A stretch of DNA of 7,386 bases from Planctomycetota bacterium (GCA_030637065.1 DAOVVQ010000188.1:1-7386); one strand, 5' to 3'; shown: positions 1 to 5,869, counted from the first letter of the stretch. Notes: a model not told the origin generated them from the sequence alone. A program made the numbers and translations.

Positions 1-4
1 AACT

Positions 5-442
5 ATGTTAGGACTGGGCAAGCGTGCAATTCAGTTAGACTCCCGTTTTCCGGCGACACTGGAAAACATCGACATAGCCTGCACGCAGCTTGTGGGGCTG
101 CTGGCCACAGACGACCTCGAGCACGTCTCATTCGAGGTGCTGCTCTTAGCGAGAGAGGTTCTCTCCAATGCCGTCAAGCACGGCTGTAAGATGGACCCGA
201 ACAAGAAAATCCACTTCCGCGTTCGACTGGACGAATCCGAACTTACCATGGAAGTGCAGGACCCGGGACCGGGGTTTGACTGGAAAATGGCCCTGCTCAA
301 GGGATCGCTGCCGACAAGTGAGCGAGGCCGCGGAGTGCCTATCCTGGTCTATTATGCCCAGGACGTGAAATTCAACAGGAAGGGAAACAAAGTTTCCTTA
401 AAAAAAGATATAACCTGCAGGGTGAGGGACAGCTATGAGTGA
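5..442 (+). CDS. Anti-sigma regulatory factor, RsbW/SpoIIAB-type serine kinase (HATPase_c_2)
   Basis: Likely a GHKL-fold serine kinase that holds a sigma factor or other partner and phosphorylates a STAS antagonist. In the 145-aa product the N box is EVLSNAVKHG (about residues 51-60), with E51 as the expected catalytic base and N55 as the expected Mg ligand. The G1 box is DPGPGF (86-91), and the glycine-rich G2 lid is ERGRGVPIL (106-114). There is no membrane segment, sensor domain or extra module, and the length is normal for the family. The ATG at 5 is only four bases from the window edge. No ribosome-binding site can be seen and the reading frame may continue leftwards, so the true start is open. 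The gene overlaps the downstream STAS gene by 8 bases (ATGAGTGA), which suggests translational coupling and a shared job. The family is clear; the target regulator is unknown. Confidence 0.9.
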   Translation: MLGLGKRAIQLDSRFPATLENIDIACTQLVGLLATDDLEHVSFEVLLLAREVLSNAVKHGCKMDPNKKIHFRVRLDESELTMEVQDPGPGFDWKMALLKGSLPTSERGRGVPILVYYAQDVKFNRKGNKVSLKKDITCRVRDSYE

Positions 443-824
443 AATCATTGAAAATGCCGGCCAGACGATAGTTACGCCTCAAGAGAATATTGTTTGTTCC
501 ACCGCGGGACGTTTCAGGGACGAACTGCTCTCGCTCCTCGCCGATGGCGTCATGGACCTCGTGATCGACCTGAGTAACGTTGAGATGGTCGATTCCGACG
601 GCCTCAGTGCCTTTATCGCCGCCCACAAAACCCTCAAAGCTGCTGGCGGAAAGCTGACCGTTTGCGGAGCCTCCAGAGATATTGCGGTGTTTTTCAGGAT
701 AATGCACCTGGACCGCCAATTCACGATCAAGGTCAGACGCTCCAGCAACATAGTCACCAGCAACGTAGCCAACAGCGACGACCCCATAGATGACGATTGC
801 CCCACAGATACAGAGAATGAGTAA
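435..824 (+). CDS. STAS-domain anti-sigma factor antagonist (RsbV/SpoIIAA-like)
   Basis: Probable partner of the kinase encoded just upstream: when unphosphorylated it would bind the anti-sigma protein and release that protein's client. The 129-aa product has a STAS core at about residues 10-104. The predicted phosphorylation loop is VEMVDSDGLSAF, with S54 in the family position D-S-x-G-L; the residue after it is Asp where Ser or Thr is common. AAGGKLTVCGAS (69-80) is a typical STAS strand and turn. After the core comes an acidic tail of about 25 residues (SNIVTSNVANSDDPIDDD...) not needed for the fold. The start ATG at 435 overlaps the end of the kinase gene, with GGTGAGG at 421-427 seven bases before it as the ribosome-binding site. 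The stop codon lies inside the first unit of a tandem repeat array, so the tail may derive from repeat DNA (inference). Confidence 0.9.
   Translation: MSEIIENAGQTIVTPQENIVCSTAGRFRDELLSLLADGVMDLVIDLSNVEMVDSDGLSAFIAAHKTLKAAGGKLTVCGASRDIAVFFRIMHLDRQFTIKVRRSSNIVTSNVANSDDPIDDDCPTDTENE
743..787 (+). repeat. Three degenerate 15-bp direct repeats inside the STAS tail
   Basis: CAGCAACATAGTCAC (743-757) and CAGCAACGTAGCCAA (758-772) match at 12 of 15 positions. A weaker third copy begins CAGCGACGACCCCA at 773. They are in frame and encode SNIVT-SNVAN-SDDP in the C-terminal tail, just past the end of the STAS core. They lie immediately upstream of the larger 51-52 bp array. Confidence 0.5.
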
Positions 825-952
825 TTCCTGAGCAAACTGCCTGCAATTGGGCGTATAACCGCAGAAAAATGTGCAATTCCTGACCAAATCGGCGGCGATT
901 TACCGCATAGCGACAGAAAAATGTGTAATTTACGGTCAAACTACTTGCAATG
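811..952 (+). repeat. Imperfect tandem repeat array, two 51-52 bp units and a partial third
   Basis: Units start at 811, 862 and 914. Each opens with CAGARAAATG-like sequence, followed by GYAATT, then a CAAA block and, in units 1 and 3, a TGCAAT block. Unit 1 is 51 bp, unit 2 is 52 bp, and unit 3 stops after about 39 bp. Unit 1 contains the end and stop codon (822-824) of the STAS gene; the rest is non-coding. The 53 bases before it (758-810) may be an older, very degraded unit, but that alignment is weak. The spacing is not a multiple of three, so this does not look like a protein repeat on either strand. Confidence 0.65.
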
Positions 953-973
953 TTCCATCTGGAATTGTAAAGT
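945..973 (+). promoter_or_regulatory. Weak candidate promoter for the tRNA gene
   Basis: TTGCAA at 945-950 and TAAAGT at 968-973 are 17 bases apart, each matching the sigma-70 consensus at 4 of 6 positions. Transcription would begin about 35 bases before the tRNA. Position and spacing are reasonable but the match is poor. Confidence 0.25.
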
Positions 974-1016
974 AACAGCCGGCTGGTCGACCTTAGAAGT
1001 CTGATTTGACGACTCT

Positions 1017-1106
1017 GGAGAGGTGACCGAGTGGCTTAAGGTAACGGTTTGCTAAACCGTCGTATGGGTAATGCCCGTACCGGGGGTTCGAATCCCCCCC
1101 TCTCCG
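1017..1106 (+). tRNA. tRNA-Ser(GCU)
   Basis: A 90-nt class II tRNA. The acceptor stem pairs GGAGAGG (1017-1023) with CCTCTCC (1099-1105), with discriminator G at 1106. The D stem is ACC/GGT (1026-1028/1040-1042). The anticodon stem ACGGT/ACCGT (1044-1048/1056-1060) carries loop TTGCTAA with anticodon GCT at 1051-1053, reading AGC and AGU. A long variable arm at 1062-1080 forms about seven pairs around TAATG, as expected for serine tRNA. The T arm is GGGGG-TTCGAAT-CCCCC (1082-1098). The 3' CCA is not encoded. T5 follows directly at 1107, so the GC-rich 3' arms could help end transcription. No copy of the tRNA 3' end that would mark an integrated element is visible in the window. Confidence 0.97.
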
Positions 1107-1256
1107 TTTTTCTTGATGACACACGATGACACGCAGTGTCTAAACCCCCACGTATTAAAGACTTACGGTCGCGACCTGCCGTCGTATTCATAACCTCTTT
1201 TGAGCCTTCACTCGTGCCAATTAAAGACGATTGGTCTAATCCAGAGTAAGCCTTTT

Positions 1257-1286
1257 TTGCAAGTTTTTTGTAATATGAATTATAGT
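1257..1286 (+). promoter_or_regulatory. Candidate sigma-70 promoter of the putative small RNA
   Basis: TTGCAA (1257-1262, 4 of 6) and TATAGT (1281-1286, 5 of 6) are separated by 18 bases in an AT-rich stretch. A start seven bases after the -10 box would fall at about 1293, exactly where the 9-bp inverted repeat GAGCCGATG begins. Confidence 0.35.
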
Positions 1287-1292
1287 TAATAA

Positions 1293-1484
1293 GAGCCGAT
1301 GCAATCCATGGAAAAAAGCATATTCATCATGAATCCTTCCAAATAAAGGCCATGACGAATACACCGGCCATCGGCTCGAATTAACTGAAATTATTATTAC
1401 ATGCACACGCAAGCGTGGGCATGGCACCAGTCGTAGCGTAAATAGATTTGACGCAAATGGTTAACTACTGGCGTGCATTTTTTT
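1293..1484 (+). ncRNA. Candidate structured small RNA, about 190 nt, unknown family
   Basis: The 5' domain is closed by GAGCCGATG (1293-1301) pairing perfectly with CATCGGCTC (1369-1377). Inside it, CATGG/CCATG (1307-1311/1350-1354) and the hairpin ATTCA-TCA-TGAAT (1322-1334) stack into a rod-like shape. The 3' domain is closed by ATGCAC/GTGCAT (1401-1406/1473-1478) around CCAGT/ACTGG (1427-1431/1467-1471) and GCGT/ACGC (1436-1439/1451-1454). It runs straight into T7 (1478-1484), which would act as an intrinsic terminator. The promoter-like sequence sits directly upstream. I do not recognise it as tmRNA, RNase P RNA, SRP RNA or a known riboswitch, and its ends do not pair as in 6S RNA. The stems could also belong to the 3' end of the opposing glycosyltransferase transcript. 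Folding was done by eye. Confidence 0.3.
1400..1423 (-). terminator. Possible hairpin terminator of the glycosyltransferase gene
   Basis: CATGC-A-CACGC meets GCGTG-G-GCATG with one mismatch and a tight apex, forming a strong stem. Read on the - strand it lies about 77 bases after the glycosyltransferase stop codon and is followed by TAATAATAATTT. That tail is only partly T-rich, so termination is plausible, not clear. On the + strand the same bases are part of the candidate RNA. Confidence 0.25.
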
Positions 1485-1499
1485 GGGACTGGTATAAGT

Positions 1500-2222
1500 T
1501 TATTCCTTAGCCAGCATTTGCTTTATTTTTGCCAGCTCTGCAAGGATGTGTGTCGCATTTCTTGCCGGGTCCAGTCGGCTGTCGGGGTCGCAGCTCCACT
1601 CGACGGCAAATTCGCCTATCCGGTAGCCGTATTTCACCGCCCGCAAAATGATCTCGACATCGAACATGTAGCCGTCGGTCACGCACTCGGCATAGAGCCT
1701 GCGTCCGACGTCGCCGCGATACATCTTAAAGCCGCACTGCGTATCCGTCAGTTCCGCCGGGATACTCAGCCACCGAAAAACGACCAGCCGAAACAGGCTC
1801 GAACATATCCGCCGATACCAGTTCCGCTGCTTTTCGATAATGCTCTCCTTGAGTACCCTCGATCCGTGGGCGATATCACAGCCGTAATTGTTCAGAATAT
1901 CGAGCCCCCGCAGGACATCGCTAAACGGAATGCACGTCCCGCTGTCGGCAAACATGACATACTCGCCGTCGGCGACCTCCATACCCGCGCGGATCGCAGC
2001 TCCCTTGCCGCGATTACGCCCAAGCCGGACGACCCGCAGATCGATTTTGTGCCCGATGTCGGTATCCTCGGCGATATCGCCCGTGCCGTCCGTGCTGCCG
2101 TCGTCGACAACGATAACCTGGCCAGCCAATCGGCCATTGGCGAAAAAAGACGCCGCAGACTCGATGTCCCGCCGAATCTTTTCGCTCTCGTTATAGGCTG
2201 GTATCACAATCGACAGATCCAT
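1500..2222 (-). CDS. GT2 family glycosyltransferase, dolichyl-phosphate-glucosyltransferase-like
   Basis: Predicted to move a sugar from a nucleotide sugar to a lipid phosphate or similar acceptor at the inner membrane face. The 240-aa product is a GT-A fold domain: SIVIPAYNES (4-13), VDDGSTDGT (39-47), NRGKGAAIRAGM (70-81), the metal-site region FADSGTCIPF (91-100), and the family motif TDTQCGFKMY (159-168) followed by GYMFDVE (184-190). The classical DXD metal motif reads D93-S-G here. No membrane helix is seen, unlike larger DPM synthases. I start it at the ATG at 2222: GGAGA lies ten bases upstream, SIVIPAYN then falls at the N-terminus as in relatives, and a perfect -10 box lies inside the alternative longer frame. 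That frame could begin at 2378 and would add 52 residues unlike this family. No partner gene adjoins it. Confidence 0.85.
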   Translation of the reverse strand: MDLSIVIPAYNESEKIRRDIESAASFFANGRLAGQVIVVDDGSTDGTGDIAEDTDIGHKIDLRVVRLGRNRGKGAAIRAGMEVADGEYVMFADSGTCIPFSDVLRGLDILNNYGCDIAHGSRVLKESIIEKQRNWYRRICSSLFRLVVFRWLSIPAELTDTQCGFKMYRGDVGRRLYAECVTDGYMFDVEIILRAVKYGYRIGEFAVEWSCDPDSRLDPARNATHILAELAKIKQMLAKE

Positions 2223-2294
2223 CCCACGCAAGTCTCCATACACAGTTTCAAGATAAAAAACGCCCTTTAGTCTGATCACACAGGGCTCCGGCAC

Positions 2295-2300
2295 ATTATA
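2295..2300 (-). promoter_or_regulatory. Candidate -10 box for the glycosyltransferase
   Basis: On the - strand this reads TATAAT, a perfect match. It would start transcription near 2288 and give a leader of about 66 bases before the ATG at 2222. No good -35 hexamer stands at 16-18 bases; TTGCCT at 15 bases is the nearest. If real, it rules out the longer reading frame from 2378. Confidence 0.4.
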
Positions 2301-2393
2301 AGGCCCCCCGCCGACAGGCAAAAGCCTAAAATAAAAACCGGGGCAAACGATACGCCATGTCCTGTAAAAATCCGCCAAACCACGATAATTCTA

Positions 2394-2422
2394 TTGATAA
2401 TCCACTCGTTTGCTGCTATTTA
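2394..2422 (+). promoter_or_regulatory. Weak candidate promoter of the symporter-kinase operon
   Basis: TTGATA (2394-2399, 5 of 6) stands 17 bases before TATTTA (2417-2422, 3 of 6). Transcription would start near 2429, just before the nested inverted repeats, giving a leader of about 135 bases. The poor -10 box would fit a promoter that needs an activator, but this is a guess. Confidence 0.25.
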
Positions 2423-2436
2423 AGGGCTCAAGACCT

Positions 2437-2519
2437 CTGAAAAACGATGAAACCCTCGCTATGGCCGTTGTTTTTAGCACAAAAACAACCCTGGCAGCGG
2501 AATATACCCCGTTTTTCAG
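2437..2519. repeat. Nested inverted repeats in the symporter leader
   Basis: The outer arms CTGAAAAACG (2437-2446) and CGTTTTTCAG (2510-2519) are perfect complements 63 bases apart. Centred inside them, GTTGTTTTT (2467-2475) and AAAAACAAC (2481-2489) form a perfect 9-bp stem with loop AGCAC. No T-run follows in either direction, so this is not a standard terminator. Its place 46-128 bases before the symporter ATG fits an operator pair or a leader RNA structure. Confidence 0.6.
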
Positions 2520-2564
2520 GGAACCAGCTTAAAATGGACAGGGGCATATTACAGGAGAAACGAT

Positions 2565-4610
2565 ATGGTACTAAGTGCAATTGATATCGCGGTATTTTTG
2601 ACATTTATTGTGGCCGTGATCAGTATTGGGATCCTCAAGAGCCGCCACGAAAAGACCAGCGAGGACTATTTTCTCGCCGGACGTGGGCTAAGCTGGTGGC
2701 TGGTCGGCTTTTCGCTGATCGCAGCCAACATCTCGACCGAGCAGTTCGTCGGAATGAGCGGAAACGCCGCAAGCCACGTCGGACTCGCCATCGCCAGTTA
2801 CGAGTGGATGGCGGCTGTCACCCTGGTCGTCGTCGCGTTCGCATTCCTGCCCTATTTCCTGCGGGCCGGGATCTACACCATGCCAGAGTTCCTCGAATAT
2901 CGCTACAACGGCCTGGCACGAACCATCATGGCCGTCGCGACGATCTGTATCTATATGCTCCTGCTCGGCTCGGTCACCTACTCGGGAGCCTTGACCATTC
3001 GCACACTCGCGGGAAAAATGGGCTACGACATCAGCCTCGGCGCAGGATCGCTGGTCATCGGGCTCATCGCGATGTTTTATGTCGCCGCCGGCGGGCTAAA
3101 GGCCTGCGCATGGGCCGACCTCATCCAGGGAAGCGCACTTATCCTCGGCGGTGCGGTAATTATGATCTATGCCTTCAAAAAACTCGGCGCCGCCACCGAG
3201 GCAGCCATGATCATCGACGTCAGTACCGGGGCGGTAGCTATCAAGGCCCTGTCGCCGGACGCCGGGGCTATGGAGCGATTCTGGGACCTCAACCGCGTCC
3301 GAATGAACATGTTTCTGCCGAGAAACGACTCCGTACTGCCGTGGACCGCGCTGCTATTGGGGCTTTGGATACCTAACTTCTACTACTGGGGCCTCAATCA
3401 GTACATCACCCAGCGGACACTCGGCTCCAAATCGTTATCGCAGGGCCAAAAAGGCATCGTCTTCGCCGCTTCCCTCAAGCTGATCATACCTTTTGTCATC
3501 GTGGTCCCCGGTATTATCGCGTTTAACCTCTTCTCGAAGGATATGCAGATCGAATCAGCCGGCGACAACGCCTCCGTCATGGCTAAGTACGTCTCAGCCA
3601 ACCCATCGACAGGTTTGGTGGACATCGTCGAGTCGCCCAACGAACAGATGGTCGCCGACTGGCCGCAGGAGCAATTTATGCTCGCCGTCTATCCCGACGA
3701 AGCGGCATTGAAAGAGGTCAAGGCCCGCAATGCCTTCGTCTTTGGCATCGAAAAGGCCGCTTTCGACGAGATCACCGCTGTTTACAACGACGAATTGCCC
3801 GACTATACGGTCTTTGCAACGGACGACAAGGCATGGGAAAGCATCTACCCGGCGCTGGCCGCCGAGGTCGCAGCATATAACACCCAGACCGAATCAACCG
3901 CTAAGGCCGCTGGGGCGGCAACAGCCACCGAAAAATTCATCGCATACAAATACGACACCGCAATGGCCCAACTGCTCGGAAACGTACTGCCGCAGGGCGT
4001 CGGCATCGTCGGGTTCGTATTAGCGGCGCTCTTAGGTGCGGTCGTCAGTTCACTGGCGGCAATGCTCAACGCGGCCTCGACGATCTTCTCGATGGACATC
4101 TACAAAAAATATGTCTCGCCGAACGCCTCGCAATCGGCCCTGGTGCTCGTGGGACGCGGCTGTGTCGTCGTCTTTACGTTCGTTGCAATATTCCTGTCGC
4201 CCCAATTAGGCAACCCTAAGATCAGCAACAGCATCTTCACCATCATCCAGGAAGGCCAGGGATTCATTTCTCCAGGTATCCTGGCGGTGTTCGTCTTTGG
4301 CCTGATCTTTCGCAAGGCCCCGCCCGTCGCCGGTGTAATGGGCCTGCTGACAAATATTGTCGCTTACGGCGCCCTCAAAGTCATGCTTCCGGGCGTTCAG
4401 TTCTTAAACCGCATGGCGATCTGTTTCGCCCTCTGCATGGCCGTGATGATGATCATAACCCTGATCAAACCCCTGGCCGAGCCGATCGTGTTCAAGCAGA
4501 ATACGACGATCGATCTTAAGCCCTCCAAGGGCGCCAAACTCGCCGGGATATTTGTGGTAATCGCAACGATCATACTGTACATACTGTTTAGCCCGATCGG
4601 ACTTGTCTGA
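2565..4610 (+). CDS. SLC5/SSS family Na+/galactose-type symporter (vSGLT-like)
   Basis: Inner-membrane carrier expected to import galactose or glucose with Na+. Across 681 residues I count about 14 hydrophobic helices, as in Vibrio SGLT. Residues that bind galactose in vSGLT have counterparts: N55 and Q60 in AANISTEQF, E80 in ASYEW, N271 and Y274 in NFYYWGLNQY, K305 in SLKLIIPF, and Q562 in IIQEGQGF. The vSGLT serine after E88 is alanine here (A83). The Na2-site positions A53, I56, A492, S495 and S496 are kept. The protein is well over 100 residues longer than vSGLT, mainly from an acidic hydrophilic insertion at about 321-465 between helices 8 and 9, on the predicted outer face. AGGAGA at 2553-2558, six bases upstream, sets the ATG at 2565. 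The kinase gene follows after 14 bases. Family is certain; galactose as substrate is likely. Confidence 0.95.
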   Translation: MVLSAIDIAVFLTFIVAVISIGILKSRHEKTSEDYFLAGRGLSWWLVGFSLIAANISTEQFVGMSGNAASHVGLAIASYEWMAAVTLVVVAFAFLPYFLRAGIYTMPEFLEYRYNGLARTIMAVATICIYMLLLGSVTYSGALTIRTLAGKMGYDISLGAGSLVIGLIAMFYVAAGGLKACAWADLIQGSALILGGAVIMIYAFKKLGAATEAAMIIDVSTGAVAIKALSPDAGAMERFWDLNRVRMNMFLPRNDSVLPWTALLLGLWIPNFYYWGLNQYITQRTLGSKSLSQGQKGIVFAASLKLIIPFVIVVPGIIAFNLFSKDMQIESAGDNASVMAKYVSANPSTGLVDIVESPNEQMVADWPQEQFMLAVYPDEAALKEVKARNAFVFGIEKAAFDEITAVYNDELPDYTVFATDDKAWESIYPALAAEVAAYNTQTESTAKAAGAATATEKFIAYKYDTAMAQLLGNVLPQGVGIVGFVLAALLGAVVSSLAAMLNAASTIFSMDIYKKYVSPNASQSALVLVGRGCVVVFTFVAIFLSPQLGNPKISNSIFTIIQEGQGFISPGILAVFVFGLIFRKAPPVAGVMGLLTNIVAYGALKVMLPGVQFLNRMAICFALCMAVMMIITLIKPLAEPIVFKQNTTIDLKPSKGAKLAGIFVVIATIILYILFSPIGLV

Positions 4611-4612
4611 TA

Positions 4613-4620
4613 AAGGAGGG
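4613..4620 (+). promoter_or_regulatory. Strong ribosome-binding site that decides a GTG start
   Basis: AAGGAGGG, a near-perfect anti-16S match, lies three to ten bases after the symporter stop and four bases before GTG at 4625. It supports GTG over any later ATG and suggests the kinase is translated efficiently from the same transcript. Confidence 0.8.
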
Positions 4621-4624
4621 TAGA

Positions 4625-5869
4625 GTGGACGTAAGTAACGATCAACAGGCTTTCGATGTTCTAAGGAAACTTGCATCCGAAAACAGGCTTGATGTCTTCG
4701 GCGGAAAGATAAGACGGACGTCTTCCAGGTTCTGCCTCGGAGTCGAGCATGGCGACTATAACGGCACCGAGCTTTTCGGCGTCGGGACCGACAGGTTCAT
4801 CTGGATGGCCTACAAGCCGAACGGAACCAACCGCATGAGGCTCTTTAGCGGCAACTTCCCAGGCGACGGCATCATCGAATACGAGATCGGTAGTGTTCCC
4901 GAACCAAAGAGCCAGGCGGTTGCCGATACATGGGGCAGGTTCCCTTACGGCGTCGACTACATCTTTAAGCGCGAGGGCATTAAGCTCACTCGGGGTTTTG
5001 ACGCCGTTGTCTATGGCAACATCCCCGGCGGAGGCATGAGCAGGTCGGCGTCACTGAGCCTGAACCTGATCCTGTCGATGCTTGACGCAAATGACATCGA
5101 GATCGACGACAAACTCCGCATCGTCGACCTCGCCCAGGCCGTCGAGAATGACTACATCGGCTCGCCATGTGGCCAGCTCGACCAGATCATGATACTCTTC
5201 TCAAAAGAGGGCATGGGGACCTATTACAACCCGGCGAACAGGTCGATCGATTACATCCCGCTCGGCGAAGGGGCCGCCGAATTTCGCATCGTCGTTATGG
5301 ACACAGGCACGGTCCGCCCCGGACTGGAAAAATCCACTTACAAGATCCGCAGGTCGCAGTGCGAAGAACTCGTCGCGCTGGCCCAAAAGCAAAAATTCGA
5401 CATCTCATGCCTGGCCGACGTCAAAGACGAAAAGCTCTACGACAAAATAATAGCGGCATTTTCTAACTCGCACCCGGACCTGTGCGACCGCCTGCGATAT
5501 ATCTTCGGCGCACAGAGTCGCTTCTACCGGATGCTCGATGCGTGGAAGGCCGGCGATGTCGAAACCGTAGGCGAGATCTTCCGCAAGGACGGGATCGGAC
5601 TGCGCGATGAGTACAAAATATCCGGCCCGGAACTCGAAACAATGTGCGACATAGTCCGCACCGTCGACGGCGTCTACGGCGAAAGAATGTTAGGCGGCGG
5701 AGACAAAGGAGCATCGGGCGCACTGGCAAAACCCCAGGCGGTCGAGACCTTAACCAGGGCGGTCGCCACCGCATACCCCAGAAGCTGCCCCGACTTCGCC
5801 GACAAATACGCCGTCCACGTCTGCAAAGTAGTCGACGGAGTAGCAGTCCTCGATGGCCTGACAGCATAA
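4625..5869 (+). CDS. galK: Galactokinase-family GHMP kinase (galK-like), GTG start
   Basis: Expected to phosphorylate galactose or a near relative at C1 with ATP in the cytoplasm. The 414-aa length fits galactokinases. The sugar-site features are kept: R35 and EHGDYNG (41-47) match the galactokinase signature, catalytic base D186 lies in PCGQLDQ (181-187), and Y239 with RRSQCEE (242-248) matches the SEYxxRRxQCE region. The ATP and phosphate loops are changed. The GHMP motif usually read as GxGLSSSAS is PGGGMSRSAS (134-143), with Arg in the middle of the Ser triplet. The C-terminal GGGFGG-type loop is GGGDKGASGAL (357-367). The gene starts with GTG behind a strong ribosome-binding site, 14 bases after the sugar symporter, so both serve one uptake pathway. 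No other Leloir genes are in view. Galactokinase is my call; a GHMP kinase for another sugar from the same fold is the alternative. Confidence 0.82.
   Translation: MDVSNDQQAFDVLRKLASENRLDVFGGKIRRTSSRFCLGVEHGDYNGTELFGVGTDRFIWMAYKPNGTNRMRLFSGNFPGDGIIEYEIGSVPEPKSQAVADTWGRFPYGVDYIFKREGIKLTRGFDAVVYGNIPGGGMSRSASLSLNLILSMLDANDIEIDDKLRIVDLAQAVENDYIGSPCGQLDQIMILFSKEGMGTYYNPANRSIDYIPLGEGAAEFRIVVMDTGTVRPGLEKSTYKIRRSQCEELVALAQKQKFDISCLADVKDEKLYDKIIAAFSNSHPDLCDRLRYIFGAQSRFYRMLDAWKAGDVETVGEIFRKDGIGLRDEYKISGPELETMCDIVRTVDGVYGERMLGGGDKGASGALAKPQAVETLTRAVATAYPRSCPDFADKYAVHVCKVVDGVAVLDGLTA

Larger units (their letters stand above)
1107..1499. other. 393-base gap without a protein gene, rich in inverted repeats
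   Basis: No ORF here has both a ribosome-binding site and recognisable protein sequence. The left half (1107-1250) holds only small stems: GACAC/GTGTC near 1128-1140 and CCAAT/ATTGG at 1217-1221/1230-1234. The right half holds the promoter-like sequence, nested stems and T-run described separately as a candidate RNA. It also serves as the 3' flank of the glycosyltransferase gene, which converges from the right. Confidence 0.6.
2223..2564. other. 342-base divergent intergenic region
   Basis: This lies between the glycosyltransferase (left, - strand) and the symporter (right, + strand). The left part holds the TATAAT for the - strand gene and a small AGGC-AAAA-GCCT stem at 2316-2327. The right part holds a weak + strand promoter and nested inverted repeats. 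I see no small gene: the in-frame upstream extension of the glycosyltransferase is the only long open frame and is not supported. Confidence 0.6.

Noticed and set aside
754..939. - strand frame with an apparent 17-18 residue protein repeat (TFFCRYA-like)
   Set aside because: The apparent repeat only reflects the 51-52 bp DNA array, whose unit length is not a multiple of three; no start signal supports it.
1085..1130. tRNA-Ser 3' end as an attachment site for an integrated element
   Set aside because: No second copy of the tRNA 3' end and no integrase gene appear in the window.
1236..1427. 63-codon - strand open frame in the tRNA-glycosyltransferase gap
   Set aside because: No ribosome-binding site, low-complexity hydrophobic/basic translation, and it runs through the inverted repeats of the candidate RNA.
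1473..2270. 265-codon open frame on the + strand opposite the glycosyltransferase
   Set aside because: It is antisense to a gene with a full set of GT2 motifs; its translation is rich in Pro, Ala and Arg and has no recognisable domain or ribosome-binding site.
2223..2378. N-terminal 52-residue extension of the glycosyltransferase
   Set aside because: The extension does not resemble the family, includes a perfect - strand TATAAT, and GGAGA supports the ATG at 2222.
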